64,000 nucleotides of DNA from positions 13,513,950 through 13,577,949 of the forward strand of contig NC_037596.1 of NCBI RefSeq assembly GCF_003073045.1. Reading direction: 5' to 3'. The notes beneath the pieces are model-generated. The model was given only the letters and a program-made list of their open reading frames with translations, searched no databases and was not told where the DNA came from. This stretch comes from Pomacea canaliculata. Taxonomy: Eukaryota > Mollusca > Gastropoda > Architaenioglossa > Ampullariidae. Position 1 is the first letter of the stretch, and every line of letters starts with the position of its first letter. Of this stretch, positions 52,560-62,140 are shown piece after piece. The position numbers and the translations under genes were made by a program.

Positions 52560-52815
52560 GTGGAAGTTCCAGCCAATGAGACACTAACAGCCATACGAAA
52601 TTGCTGCAAAAAAAATAAAATAAAATAAAATAAAAGCCTCAAATTCCATATGCAGTTCTATAAAAGAATGCAGTGAAATAACTACCTAAAAATTACCAAA
52701 GGCTTTAATTACGAAGAAATCTTCTCTCGTTTAGTGAAAATAATATATTAACTACATAATAAGTTTTCTTGACAGGCTTTATGACACTCGTTTGCGTACA
52801 GCTGTCTCATTTGTC
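52438..52815. repeat. Fragment of an unnamed repeat also at 55.8-56.6 kb and 63.4-64 kb
   Basis: It shares CAACTAGAACTGCACGCGC, GAAGTTCCAGCCAATGAGAC and GTTCTATAAAAGAATGCAG with 56360-56540. An ATT microsatellite has expanded inside it (52494-52559). Confidence 0.65.
52494..52559. repeat. ATT microsatellite
   Basis: More than twenty tandem ATT units with one imperfection. Confidence 0.95.
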
Positions 52816-52854
52816 CCATTCTAAGATTCCACATAGTTGCCCTTCCAAAGTAAT

Positions 52855-53000
52855 CATGGCTATATCACAGCCAAGCTGCCGGCCCTGTAAACAGATGTCA
52901 CATCCAGAGAAAAAAAAAGGTGTTCGAGATGAGATCTGAACACAGGAGAGATCTGAACAGTTTCCGCGCTGTTAACATACAGACACAAGGTGTGTTTCCA
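52855..53000 (-). repeat. SINE fragment
   Basis: It contains GCCGGCCCTGTAAACAGATG and a minus-strand box B-like GTTCAGATCTC, in the order of the 7338 copy. A near-identical fragment lies at 57108-57255, so this pair was probably duplicated with its surroundings. Confidence 0.65.
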
Positions 53001-54187
53001 GTTTCTCGAACAATACGGTTATCTGTGGAACAAATTACAAAAGTGAAGGGGAAACGTGCGCTAAATAAAAGTAGTAGTAGCAGTTGTTGTTGTTGTGAGC
53101 TTTGAGCCTCCGACCCCACCCCACCCTCCAACACACACACACACACTGTTGATGAACTTCTTGTCAACAAGGAGGGTAGGATATGCTCACAAAGGTTATC
53201 GAGTTTTATTGAAAGGCTATCGGTACATCGCATCATCTCTTTGACTCATCGCATGCTTCAAAAGTAACTCTCGTTCCTTTGTCATGTTGACAGCTCAGCA
53301 TGGAAGCGCTTCATGCAGAAGATGACAATATCACATTTAGAAAACTAAAATTGATTATCGGATGTTGTTATTTTTTGTCAAAACAAAGACCTCGTGTTCC
53401 AAACTACTTGCTTTTCCCTGATGCTCTATTTTACTATTTATTATTACTAGCAAGACACAGTAATATTTTGTACTATTCTTTCATCGATAAAAACTGAGTT
53501 CTTGCGTTTTACTGTTGTCTTAATAAAGTCTATTAAAGCTGTCCTTAAATATTTCAATACGATGGCCTGTTTATAAGAGCGAGCAACTATATTCTGGTTA
53601 AGAAATGGCTCAGATGTTTCTGAAGATGTTACTTAAGAGTCGTCCTATCAGATCTGCAGTGCTTAATTTTAAAAACTATTACTAATTATATATTCTGATA
53701 AAATTTCATAAACATATACTTGAAATGAATATGTACACTGACTACACTTTTTGACAAGTGGCTAGCGCATTCAAGTGTAAACAGACTTTTTCTGGCCACT
53801 CCGAAAACATTGTTGAAATATTATTCGGATGAATGAACTCATGCCTGGTGCAGGTGTTTCCTGTTATTCCTGTTACAATAAACGCTCACTTCACGATATA
53901 ATTAGTCTAGGGCTCATATGCTCCAACTGATCCTAGGTTTTGATAAAACCCTAGGAACAACAATCTGCACCACAGGGTCAATTGGATTGTACTTCCAACT
54001 TCCAAGATCACAATCTCCACTAACAAGACTAAGCCGGCTGCCTGCGGATGTTTATTATTTTATAATTTTTTTTGAATAAATCAGAGACTATTTGAAAAGT
54101 ATGAAAAGGTGAGAGAAAGTCCTCATAGCTTCATACCGAGCCGCAGATTCTTCTGACAGGTAGAAAATCTTCTCAAAACAAGCCAAC

Positions 54188-55312
54188 ATGAAGGTTTGCA
54201 TCCTTTTCGTTGTCGTCTGCATCGCACTGGTGACGGCGAAGTCCAGTAAGTAGAGTTACATTGAATCATATTGCCAGGACTTAATAGACTAATTTTTAAT
54301 CGGATGATTTTAAGTAGGCTGGTAAGAGGGTTATAACCTTATAAGAGGGTTATAAGAGGGTTATATAGTCATAGAGGGTTATAGCCTGGACTTGACTACC
54401 AGTTTCAAAGCTTTCAGACAGAATCTTTGTATTTCTGCTTTACAAACATTTGTGGTCTCTAAGTTTGCTTGAGTGCCACATTTTCCAAATAGGAATAAGG
54501 AAAACCTTCCTTTGTAGGACTTGTTTCACTCACAGAAATGTGAGGTACTCTCCCATCCTGGGCCGCAGTGATGAAGCAAGGTAAAGCATTGCCCCGGGAC
54601 AACATGAGGCTAAAGGCGGACACGTGTCTTGTGAAGCAGGGTACAGACACCCCGGGCATTGCTTTATCTTACTTTTATTTTAATCGAGCTTGACGACTGC
54701 TTTATTCCCATGGTCCCATGGTCAAAGATTCCAGTGGTCAATCAAGGTCTTTATGAACATCATTACACTTGTTTTTATTTTTAATGACTGCTCCAGTTTG
54801 TACTTACAAAAAGAAGGTTGAGTCTATAAATCCTGCTTTAGCCTTTCTATGTAAGTACAATTCTGACAACAGACATGTCCGATTCTGTATTCTAAGAGGT
54901 AGCAGTGATGGAAGTATAAATTTGTGTGTGTGCGTGCGTGCGCGCGTGTTGTTGTTGTTTAGTTCCAGACATGGTTGCTGCAAAGCGTTCAGAGATAAGT
55001 CGTCGAGAGGCATTACCAGCGGCCAAACCAGATTTGCATGACCAAAAGCGCAGGGGTGTTGATGACGACGACTATGGTCCTAAAGATGATCCTTTCGATG
55101 ATCCTGACGATGATCCTGACGATGATACTGACGGTAATCCTGAAGAGTATTTCGATAATGATCTTGACGAGGATTTCGATGATGATCTTGACGAGGATCT
55201 TGACAAGGATCCTGACGAGGATCCTGATGATGATCTTGACGAAAATCCTGACGACCTGTTGCACGCTAAAAAGCGCTGTGATGCTGTAGCGGGCGTCTGG
55301 GTTTGTGTATAA
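54188..55312 (+). CDS. Peptide gene 4: secreted precursor, acidic tail and extended C terminus
   Basis: Exons 54188-54245 and 54963-55312 encode 135 aa. The signal peptide equals that of gene 2. Exon 2 begins IPDMVAAKR, SEISRR, EALPAAKPDLHDQKRR, so the dibasic-flanked peptide is unchanged. The tail opens GVDDDDYGPKDDPFDD and runs on in DPDD, DLDED and NPEE units. Where gene 2 stops after LLDDKKR, this gene has LLHAKKR and reads on for ten residues (CDAVAGVWVCV, two Cys). Its TATA position reads TATGAAAA (54100), weaker than in the other copies. These changes suggest relaxed constraint, though the frame is fully open. A polyadenylation signal is at 55392. Confidence 0.76.
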
Positions 55313-55465
55313 CAATGGAGGAGCAATTTGTGAGTAAACATTCGGTCCTGGCTCCACGCTTTCAAATATGCGTCAAAAACAAAACCGAAGAAATAAATTA
55401 TTAATGTGTGAATAAAGCATTTGTGTTTTTCTGTTTAATTCAAATCCTTTACAACAGCTGTGTGG

Positions 55466-55560
55466 GCAACATGGTTTGATCACATGCAGAAAAAAACTAC
55501 CCTTTCTCGAGACGAGATCTGAACCACGTTGTTTACATGCAGACACAATGTGTGTTTCCG
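55466..55560 (-). repeat. SINE fragment
   Basis: Minus-strand box B-like GGTTCAGATCTCG; the counterpart of 49076-49165 after gene 2. Confidence 0.55.
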
Positions 55561-55844
55561 TTCTACTTTGCTTTTATATTTATTATCAGTTGTAACTACC
55601 CAGGGTACCTGGCCTCGCCTCCAGGTCGATGTCTGCTACTCAACGTGGAAATAAACTCACACTTTCCAATCTTTCTCGCTTGCCACCCTCCCTCTATGCA
55701 CCTCCCTCACCCCTCTGTGTCATCTGTTACATCTAGAATGACAACGTCTGTTATTTCTAATTGTCTAGAGCTTTAACGTGTAACGGAGAAAACAGAAACT
55801 AAAATCGCAAAAAGCATCAAAAAAGAAACATTCTCTGGTGAAAT

Positions 55845-56650
55845 ACACACCATATAACATTTTCCCTGACCTAGACATATATTCCAGAAATTGCTAATTA
55901 TTATCTCTTCTATTATCTGGTGTCAGTAAACTTCGGTGGGATTTTATTGTAAGTGGAGATCGCTGGATCAAGGTTACAAACTTATTCAATAATAAAATAG
56001 AATGCGGTCAGAATAAGCAGAAAACAAGCAAACGACGTCCGTCTTCCTTTTTTCTGCATTCAGGTGTTCACATCTTTTTATGTTTTAATTGCCGTCACAT
56101 AGACAAATACATTTTTTGTGATATGTTTAACATTGGAACATATGTACGTTGATCATCATATTTTAAACCTAAAGCCAGAACATGGCAAACCACCATAAAC
56201 ACAAGTGAACTTAAGATTATTAAACTACAGAAATACACTGATGACATGGATAATTACTTTTGGCATTACTTACCAAGCAAAGTGCACTTAATGGTGTCCC
56301 CACCACAGTTGCCGACAACGTGAATAACCCATTGAAGTCTGCGAGTTTTGTAATTAAATGTCGGACAACTAGAACTGCACGCGCACTGCCCACAGAAGCC
56401 ACAGACGCACTGCTACATCGATGACAAATATTGATAACAATTATTATGTGGAAGTTCCAGCCAATGAGACACTAATAGCAGTAGGTCGACAAAAATAAAA
56501 GCCTCAAACACCATCTGTGGTTCTATAAAAGAATGCAGAGAAATAACAATTCTTCTCTCGTTTTGTGAAAATAATATGTATACTAGGTAGTACATTTGTT
56601 TGACAGTCTTTATGACACTCGTTTGCGGACAGCTGTCTCTTTTGTCCGAT
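55845..56650. repeat. Unnamed repeat, fullest copy
   Basis: It aligns over about 550 bp with 63440-64000 (ACATATATTCCAGAAATTGC to the right end of the window) and in part with 52438-52815. It may hold a small gene (see 55986-56412). Confidence 0.7.
55986..56412 (-). CDS. Possible cysteine-rich two-exon fragment
   Basis: On the minus strand the segment 56274-56412 sits between an AG acceptor and a GTAAGT donor. It reads a frame with nine Cys, including CVCGFCGQCACSSSC and NCGGDTIKC. The next segment, 55986-56053, follows a TGAATGCAG acceptor, joins in phase and ends in a stop after RILFYY. No signal-peptide exon was identified, although a hydrophobic open stretch lies at about 56444-56514. 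The related copies at 52.4 kb and 63.9 kb are interrupted by stops in the Cys-rich part, so those are not coding. Density of Cys and good splice sites are the only support; chance is possible. Confidence 0.3.
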
Positions 56651-58040
56651 GTCTTTTGATTGCAGGTCAAAGACCAAACTGAATGGATGCCAAGTGCGAA
56701 TCGAGTACTTTGCTGGCGGATAATTAATTAATGGAAAGGTTTTTGAGGCTGAAATTTACGTATTAGTTTTATATCGCATATATCTACTGATATTTAAAAA
56801 AACGAAAGCCGTTCAGGTTGATCTTTAATGTCAAAAGTGGATGAAATGAAAGCTGAATATCAGATGATCCCTTTTACATTGTTTGCCTGTAGTCGCAAGT
56901 ACGAGTTTTGTGTCTATCAACAATATATAACTAATATTTGGCAGGAAAGGTCCAGCAGATGAAAAAGCCGCGGTTCAAAATTAGAAGTCATTGTTTGAAC
57001 AGCAAACTCATTTCTGATGCAACTTGGTATTTTTCATCTATTGCTTTAGTTACGATATACTAAAACTCACATGAGGAGGATTTCACCTATTTGCCCTTCC
57101 AAAGTAACCGTGGCTATATCACAGCCAGGCTGCCGGCCCTGTGAAACAGATGTCACATCCAGAGAAAGAAACAACAACAATGTGTTCGAGATGAATTCTG
57201 AACACAGGAGAGCTCTGAACAGTTACCGAGTTTTTAATATACAGACACAAGGTGTTTCCAGTCTACTTTGTTTTTATTCTACAATCATTCGTAATTAAGC
57301 AGATGGTGAACCTGTCCGCGCCCCGAGGTTGATTTTTGCTTTTCAGAGTGGAAATAAAACTTTTATTCTTCTTACTGCCGAAAATGAGTCTTTTTTTCTA
57401 AGTTCTTTCCTTAGTATTTACTTACAGCATAGTGATCATTTTTAACAAATTTTTTTTTTTTTTTTTTTATTAATCCTACCGAAGTCGTGACTATTCCTTC
57501 TCGTCAAGACTCTAAAGGTTTCTTCGCGCTGAATTGTAAGAATTCAAACTAAACCAGATTAATGAATGTTAAATACTACTGGTCAAGTACCTGCGCCAGG
57601 ACATTTTGTAGAATAAAGATGTGTCAACGTAAAAGGTGATGTTGATGCCGACGAAGTATCGCGCTTCTGTAGAAAAAATATTTTCCTTACCCACGAAAGG
57701 AACCAATAAAGATGTAAAATTTTTCACTAATCTTTACGACCAGCTACATTTGCGCAGACTGTCAGAAGTTCCGTGGTTCTGACACGGCAGAACAGTTTAA
57801 TAAAAATTTCGTATGAACAGTTTCTAATGATATTGCTAGCTGAAAATATTTTCAAGAAGACTACCGCAACAGCAGTTTATTCAAAGGGTTCAATTAATAA
57901 GCACACGCTTGGTCGTAATTAAATAAAAATAGAAAGATCAAAAGTAACACGATACCTGTATATGTTGCACTGTTTCCTTTGTTAAACGGGTGTTTATTGA
58001 TTGGATGATTTTCTCGCAGATAGGAGACTAATTAAAAAAA
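56651..58040. other. Intergenic spacer before peptide gene 5
   Basis: It contains a SINE fragment (57108-57255) and a T run near 57452. No gene is seen. Confidence 0.5.
57108..57255 (-). repeat. SINE fragment
   Basis: It shares GCCGGCCCTG, CAGATGTCACATCCAGAG and GTTCGAGATGA with 52855-53000, in the same order and with similar flanks. Confidence 0.62.
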
Positions 58041-58044
58041 AAAG

Positions 58045-58052
58045 TATAAAAA
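58045..58052 (+). promoter_or_regulatory. TATA box of peptide gene 5
   Basis: TATAAAAA lies 85 bp before the ATG. The AAAGTATAAAAAGG context and the CTTCTGAC of the 5' UTR match genes 2 and 3, although exon 2 of this gene is quite different. Confidence 0.8.
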
Positions 58053-58129
58053 GGTCGGTTGAGTCTTTGAGCTTCATTCTGAATCCGGAGGTCTTCTGAC
58101 TGGTACAGAAAATTAGTGAAAACTGAAAC

Positions 58130-59131
58130 ATGAAGGTTTGTGTTATTCTGGTTGTCGTCGGCATAGCCATGACGAGTGCGGAATACGGTAAGAACTTTAC
58201 TTTGAGTTTAGTTGAATTGTTCTGGTGGTCGGGAAGATTTGATACCTAGAGCACCTAACAGCGTTCGCCACAACGACCTTTGCTAAAGGCCAGCATAAAG
58301 GTTCTTCGTGATAAGCTCTGTTCATTGTTCTACGTTTGCCATACAGGTTTTTCTAAAGAAATCCCATTTGGCTGGTTTATTTCTGTTTTCTCCGTTCATA
58401 CTAAAGATTTTTTTTTACTTGTCAGAGTTGTTATCATTGCATATACTTCTGACACTGAAGTTTGTTGTTCTTGAGGTTTGTTGCTATTGAGTACAGTAAG
58501 GTCATTGTCGACTGTGAGGTGAATGTTTGAAATACGTCTACCGATGGAGAGAGTATATTCTTTATGAAGAATTCCTTTTGGTGTGTTCAAAAGATCGTAG
58601 GGAGGCCTCTTCAGGTGTGGACTGGGCAGCCAAAGAACGCAGAGAAGCCTCTTCAGGTATGGACTGGGCAGCCAAAGAACGCAGAGAAGCCTCTCCAGGC
58701 TTTGACTGGTTAACCAAAGAACGCAGAGAAGCCTCTCCAGGCTTTGACTGGTTAACCAAAGAACGCAGAGAAGCCTCTCCAGGGTGGTACCCGGTCGCCA
58801 AAGAACGCAGAGAAGCCTCTCCAGGTTGGTACCCGGTCGCCAAAGAACGCCGAGAAGCCTCTCCAGGTTGGTACCGGTCGCCAAAGAACGCAGAGAAGCC
58901 TCTCCAGGGTGGTACCCGGTCGCCAAAGAACGCCGAGAAGCCTCTCCAGGGTGGTACCCGGTCGCCAAAGAACGCAGAGAAGCCTCTCCAGGGTGGTACC
59001 CGGTCGCCAAAGAACGCAGAGAAGCCTCTCCAGGGTGGTACCCGGTCGCCAAAGAACGCAGAGAAGCCTCTCCAGGGTGGTACCCGGTGGCCAAGGAACG
59101 AAGAGAAGCCTCTCCAGGCTGGGGACCATAG
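58130..59131 (+). CDS. Peptide gene 5: multi-copy peptide precursor with KERR spacers
   Basis: Exon 1 (58130-58187) encodes the signal peptide MKVCVILVVVGIAMTSAEY. Exon 2 most likely starts at 58594, giving a phase-1 intron like the other four genes. Exon 2 is an array of about thirteen 42-nt units. The units read REASSGVDWAAKER, REASPGFDWLTKER and then REASPGWYPVAKER. Each boundary has KERR, a furin- or Kex2-like site. Cleavage after RR would free copies of EASSGVDWAAKE, EASPGFDWLTKE and EASPGWYPVAKE. This is the layout of multi-copy neuropeptide precursors. The array is not one continuous frame: about half of it reads in phase with exon 1, and the later units keep the peptide sense in another frame that ends near 59131. 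Assembly error, a decayed gene or a real alternative end are all possible. Function is unknown. Confidence 0.68.
58603..59120 (+). repeat. 42-nt tandem repeat array inside peptide gene 5
   Basis: About thirteen units of 42 nt (14 codons), recognisable by AACGCAGAGAAGCCTCTCC. Units at the left differ in the peptide core and those at the right are nearly identical, so the array grew recently toward the right. Long ORFs on the opposite strand are by-products of the repeat. Confidence 0.92.
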
Positions 59132-59384
59132 GCCTCCGAAAGGCACAGGCTTGTTGGTGTTGAAAAATGCAACAGTTAGCCTGCATGCAAAGTATTCCAC
59201 TTCACATGAAGGCTCTTTTCTAGATTAAAAAAAAATCAGTCGTAAAGTTGCTAAATGTAGACAATCCCCTTCTCCTCTCGACTCGAAAAGTAACAATGTC
59301 ATTGAAAAATCCAGTAAACAAATCAATAAAAGTGACAGACCTGTATGATTTGTGAATTACATTTTTTGTGAGATTCTGTGTGAG

Positions 59385-59537
59385 CAGTGGCGTAGGAACA
59401 GGGGACAGGGCAAGGGGGACAGCCATCCCCTCAAAAAAGATACTAAAGAGGCAAGAATGTGAATGTCGTTGACTGTCAGCATGAAGTTTGCCCTACCTCC
59501 TCCTCTCCACAAAGCTGAGCATCTTCCTACGCCACTG
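59385..59537. mobile_element. Short MITE (153 bp) with perfect 14-bp inverted ends
   Basis: Both ends read CAGTGGCGTAGGAA on opposite strands. GTGAG occurs directly outside each end (59380-59384 and 59538-59542), a possible 5-bp target duplication. There is no ORF. The superfamily is uncertain; CAGTGGCGTAG ends are known from hAT- and other cut-and-paste families. Confidence 0.75.
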
Positions 59538-61960
59538 GTGAGTGTGAGATGTGAGCAGTCTGGTGAAGGGACAAGAAAAAGATTTTAATTACACTATAGT
59601 TTCTGCAAAGCCAGTGTTTCATTGAGACAAATGTTTATCTGGCATATGTATCATATCGAATTAATATAAACATTCACATTATTTCTCAATAACAAAAATA
59701 TGACTAATTAATGCAAGTAAGTATATAAATAATTAATATACACATTCACATTATATATTTGCAAAAAAAGATAAGTACAACTAATTAATTCAATTAGTTC
59801 TTGTTAAAATAAGTATAACTAATCAATTCCTATTAATATAAACAATAACATTCAGGTAGTTGACTTTGCCGACGGTTATTACGACCATTTGATGTAAACT
59901 GTTCAGCCTTGTAACGATGTAATCTAAAGGTTAATTTTTTCTTTCTTTTTTTTTCATAAAAATAAGTATATACAATTATATTCTCTTTTTTTTTTCCGTC
60001 TGTAATTGAGACAGATTTCTAGTTGAGCTATATATCCAAAACGGTCACTGCGAAATTTGATGTATGCTGAGCTAAGAATTTCGAATAAAAAAATAATAAT
60101 TTCCGCTCCAACTCATTCTATACATACTGTAATCATTTTTAAAAGGTAACCTAAAAATATTCATTAGAAGAATTTGGTAATATTTGAGATTACCTGTGTG
60201 ATCTGTTTCTTTGTTACTTTCCTGGGATTTAAAAAAAACTATTTTCTTTTACTAACAACTTTCCGGACCTGTATTTGTTAAAATCTCCTTTACGAAACAC
60301 TCCATCTTCAATAAAACATGTGTCAAGCGTGAATAACTACCTTATTAACCAGCGTTTAAACAAAATCAATGAAAAATCTTTATAAGTGTTATCTCAAACA
60401 AAGTTTTCAGTGATAGTCGTCGAGATCCGAAAACAATGGCCGATCCAGGGATGTCCCAACAGCTTCAAAATTGAACAACAAAAAACCCTATATAGTCGTT
60501 TTGCCCTGAAATAACAAGTCACAAAATTTGACTAGGGTTCGTATGGTTTCAAAATGCATGCACTTGCTGATGCTGTTAAATGCAGAAGGTAGCTGGAATG
60601 CACTGATGCACAGCATTCCACTGCAAACGACCTTTTCCTCCTCTCAAGCCTATTGATGGTAGAAGATTTCTCATCGAAGGGAAACAATCCAAAAAGGCGC
60701 CCAAACAAACATTTTAAAAAGCACGAAACTTCGTCAATTTTGTGAGTAGACTCAAAATTTTTTTTAAATAGTTACATAAAAGACAGATCTACAATCGTAT
60801 GACGGGCATTTTGCAATATCGGCTTAGTTTTTTATGAATTTTTTTTTTTTTGTTAAACACTTCAAAAGGACAAAACTTTTTATTGACGAGAGATATATAG
60901 ACCTGCAATTTGGTAGAGTGTTTCTTCATACAAATTTAAGCATTTCCATTAGAGCTCTTAAAGAAATATTTAGTAGTTTTGCAACATATGATTCTGAAGC
61001 CACCATTTTAACAGCACTTGATGCATGCTTTCCTGTACCATCAAATTGTAAATGTCACAAAAAATAGCAAATAATCATTAAATAAACATAATCTCAAATA
61101 AACAGCCTCTGATTTAGATAAAAATCTTAAACTTACACTGAATAAATTACCCCAGCTTCTTTCTTTGTGTGACAAACCTGTTTGGTTCCACTTGTGTGTG
61201 CAAACTGACAACACAGTTGTATAAACAACATCAAATTATTATTAAAGAAAAAGGTTAGCAAGAAATCTGTGACATGTTCTCAAATTGTTAAAAATTACAT
61301 GAGTATACAAATTACAATATAGTATGTAACTGTGCTCATGTGTATGGAAACAAATCCTTATAAGAATTTGTTTTTATTTTAAGAAACATTTTTTATCAGC
61401 TCGCATTGCAAATGTCAAGCAAGTAGAAAGTATATAGTATAAGAACAGAAGTGTGAATGTTTCAGTCATTGACTGTTACCTTGTTTTGTTCATGTGCACG
61501 ATAGCTATGACTAACATTTTGTCATGAACATACTGCCTGGCTTCTCCTTCCACCAGGTCAACAGGATTTTCAAGGACCAATAAGGTTGATGAAATGTCTA
61601 CTATAATTTACCTTTTTTTGTGAGAAAACTTAATGGTGAACATGTAGTAATATTGAACTTCAGTTTTGAAAATATGGTTTTATGAAAGTGCCTGCACCTG
61701 TGCTTGAGTAGTAGTTAACCCCCCCACCCCCATGTGTAGGGTTAGTATTAATAACTTAAGACATTAACAAAATAATTATAACTACAAATTAAAGTTCATC
61801 ACAGTATGACAACAGATGATTTTGTGAATCATGCTTCAAGAAAATTGGTAGTCTTTCACCCATATAATAGATGGTGAGAAAAGATTAGATGTTTAGCATC
61901 TGGCAAGGAAAAAAAAAACTGATTGCATTGCACATTCCTAAGCATCTTTAATGTACAAGA
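59538..61960. other. AT-rich intergenic region
   Basis: Short dispersed repeats such as AATATAAACATTCACATTA occur at 59665-59760. The 77-codon ORF at 60834-61067 has no recognisable domain. Nothing is supported as a gene. Confidence 0.45.
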
Positions 61961-62140
61961 TGGGATGATTTGAAGTCTCTTCAGATGAAACAATCTGAAC
62001 AAATTACTTTGCACCTCGATGTAACCAAGGTTATTGTTGAGGACCAGTCCTGTGTTTATCTAACTGTGGGTTACAAAGCTTTTCTAAATGGATCTGATGG
62101 TAGCCTGAAAGTGGTGCATGCACCATTTCACATTGATTAA
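61961..62140 (+). CDS. Possible terminal exon or gene remnant of unknown family
   Basis: After an AG at 61958-61959 the frame is open for 59 codons to a TAA. Its composition is protein-like (LHLDVTKVIVEDQSCVYLTV, then GYKAFLNGSDGSLKVVHAPF). No upstream exon, promoter or homologue was recognised, so it may be a chance ORF or a decayed gene. Confidence 0.22.
   Translation, partial: WDDLKSLQMKQSEQITLHLDVTKVIVEDQSCVYLTVGYKAFLNGSDGSLKVVHAPFHID

Larger units (their letters stand above)
53097..55790. repeat. Segmental duplication, copy 3 (contains peptide gene 4)
   Basis: It aligns with copy 2 from about 49826 and with the sequence after gene 2 (48950-49398) at its right end. It lacks both the copy-1 insertion and the copy-2 hAT-like element. 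Confidence 0.83.

Noticed and set aside
58603-59120. CRISPR-like regular repeat
   Set aside because: Units are contiguous 42-nt coding repeats without unique spacers, in a eukaryotic gene.
58396-59200. Three long minus-strand ORFs (up to 258 codons) opposite peptide gene 5
   Set aside because: They arise because a stop-free 42-nt repeat stays open in many frames; the plus strand has the signal exon, promoter and KERR logic.
60834-61067. 77-codon ORF
   Set aside because: It starts in a T run and has no domain, repeat relatives or splice support.
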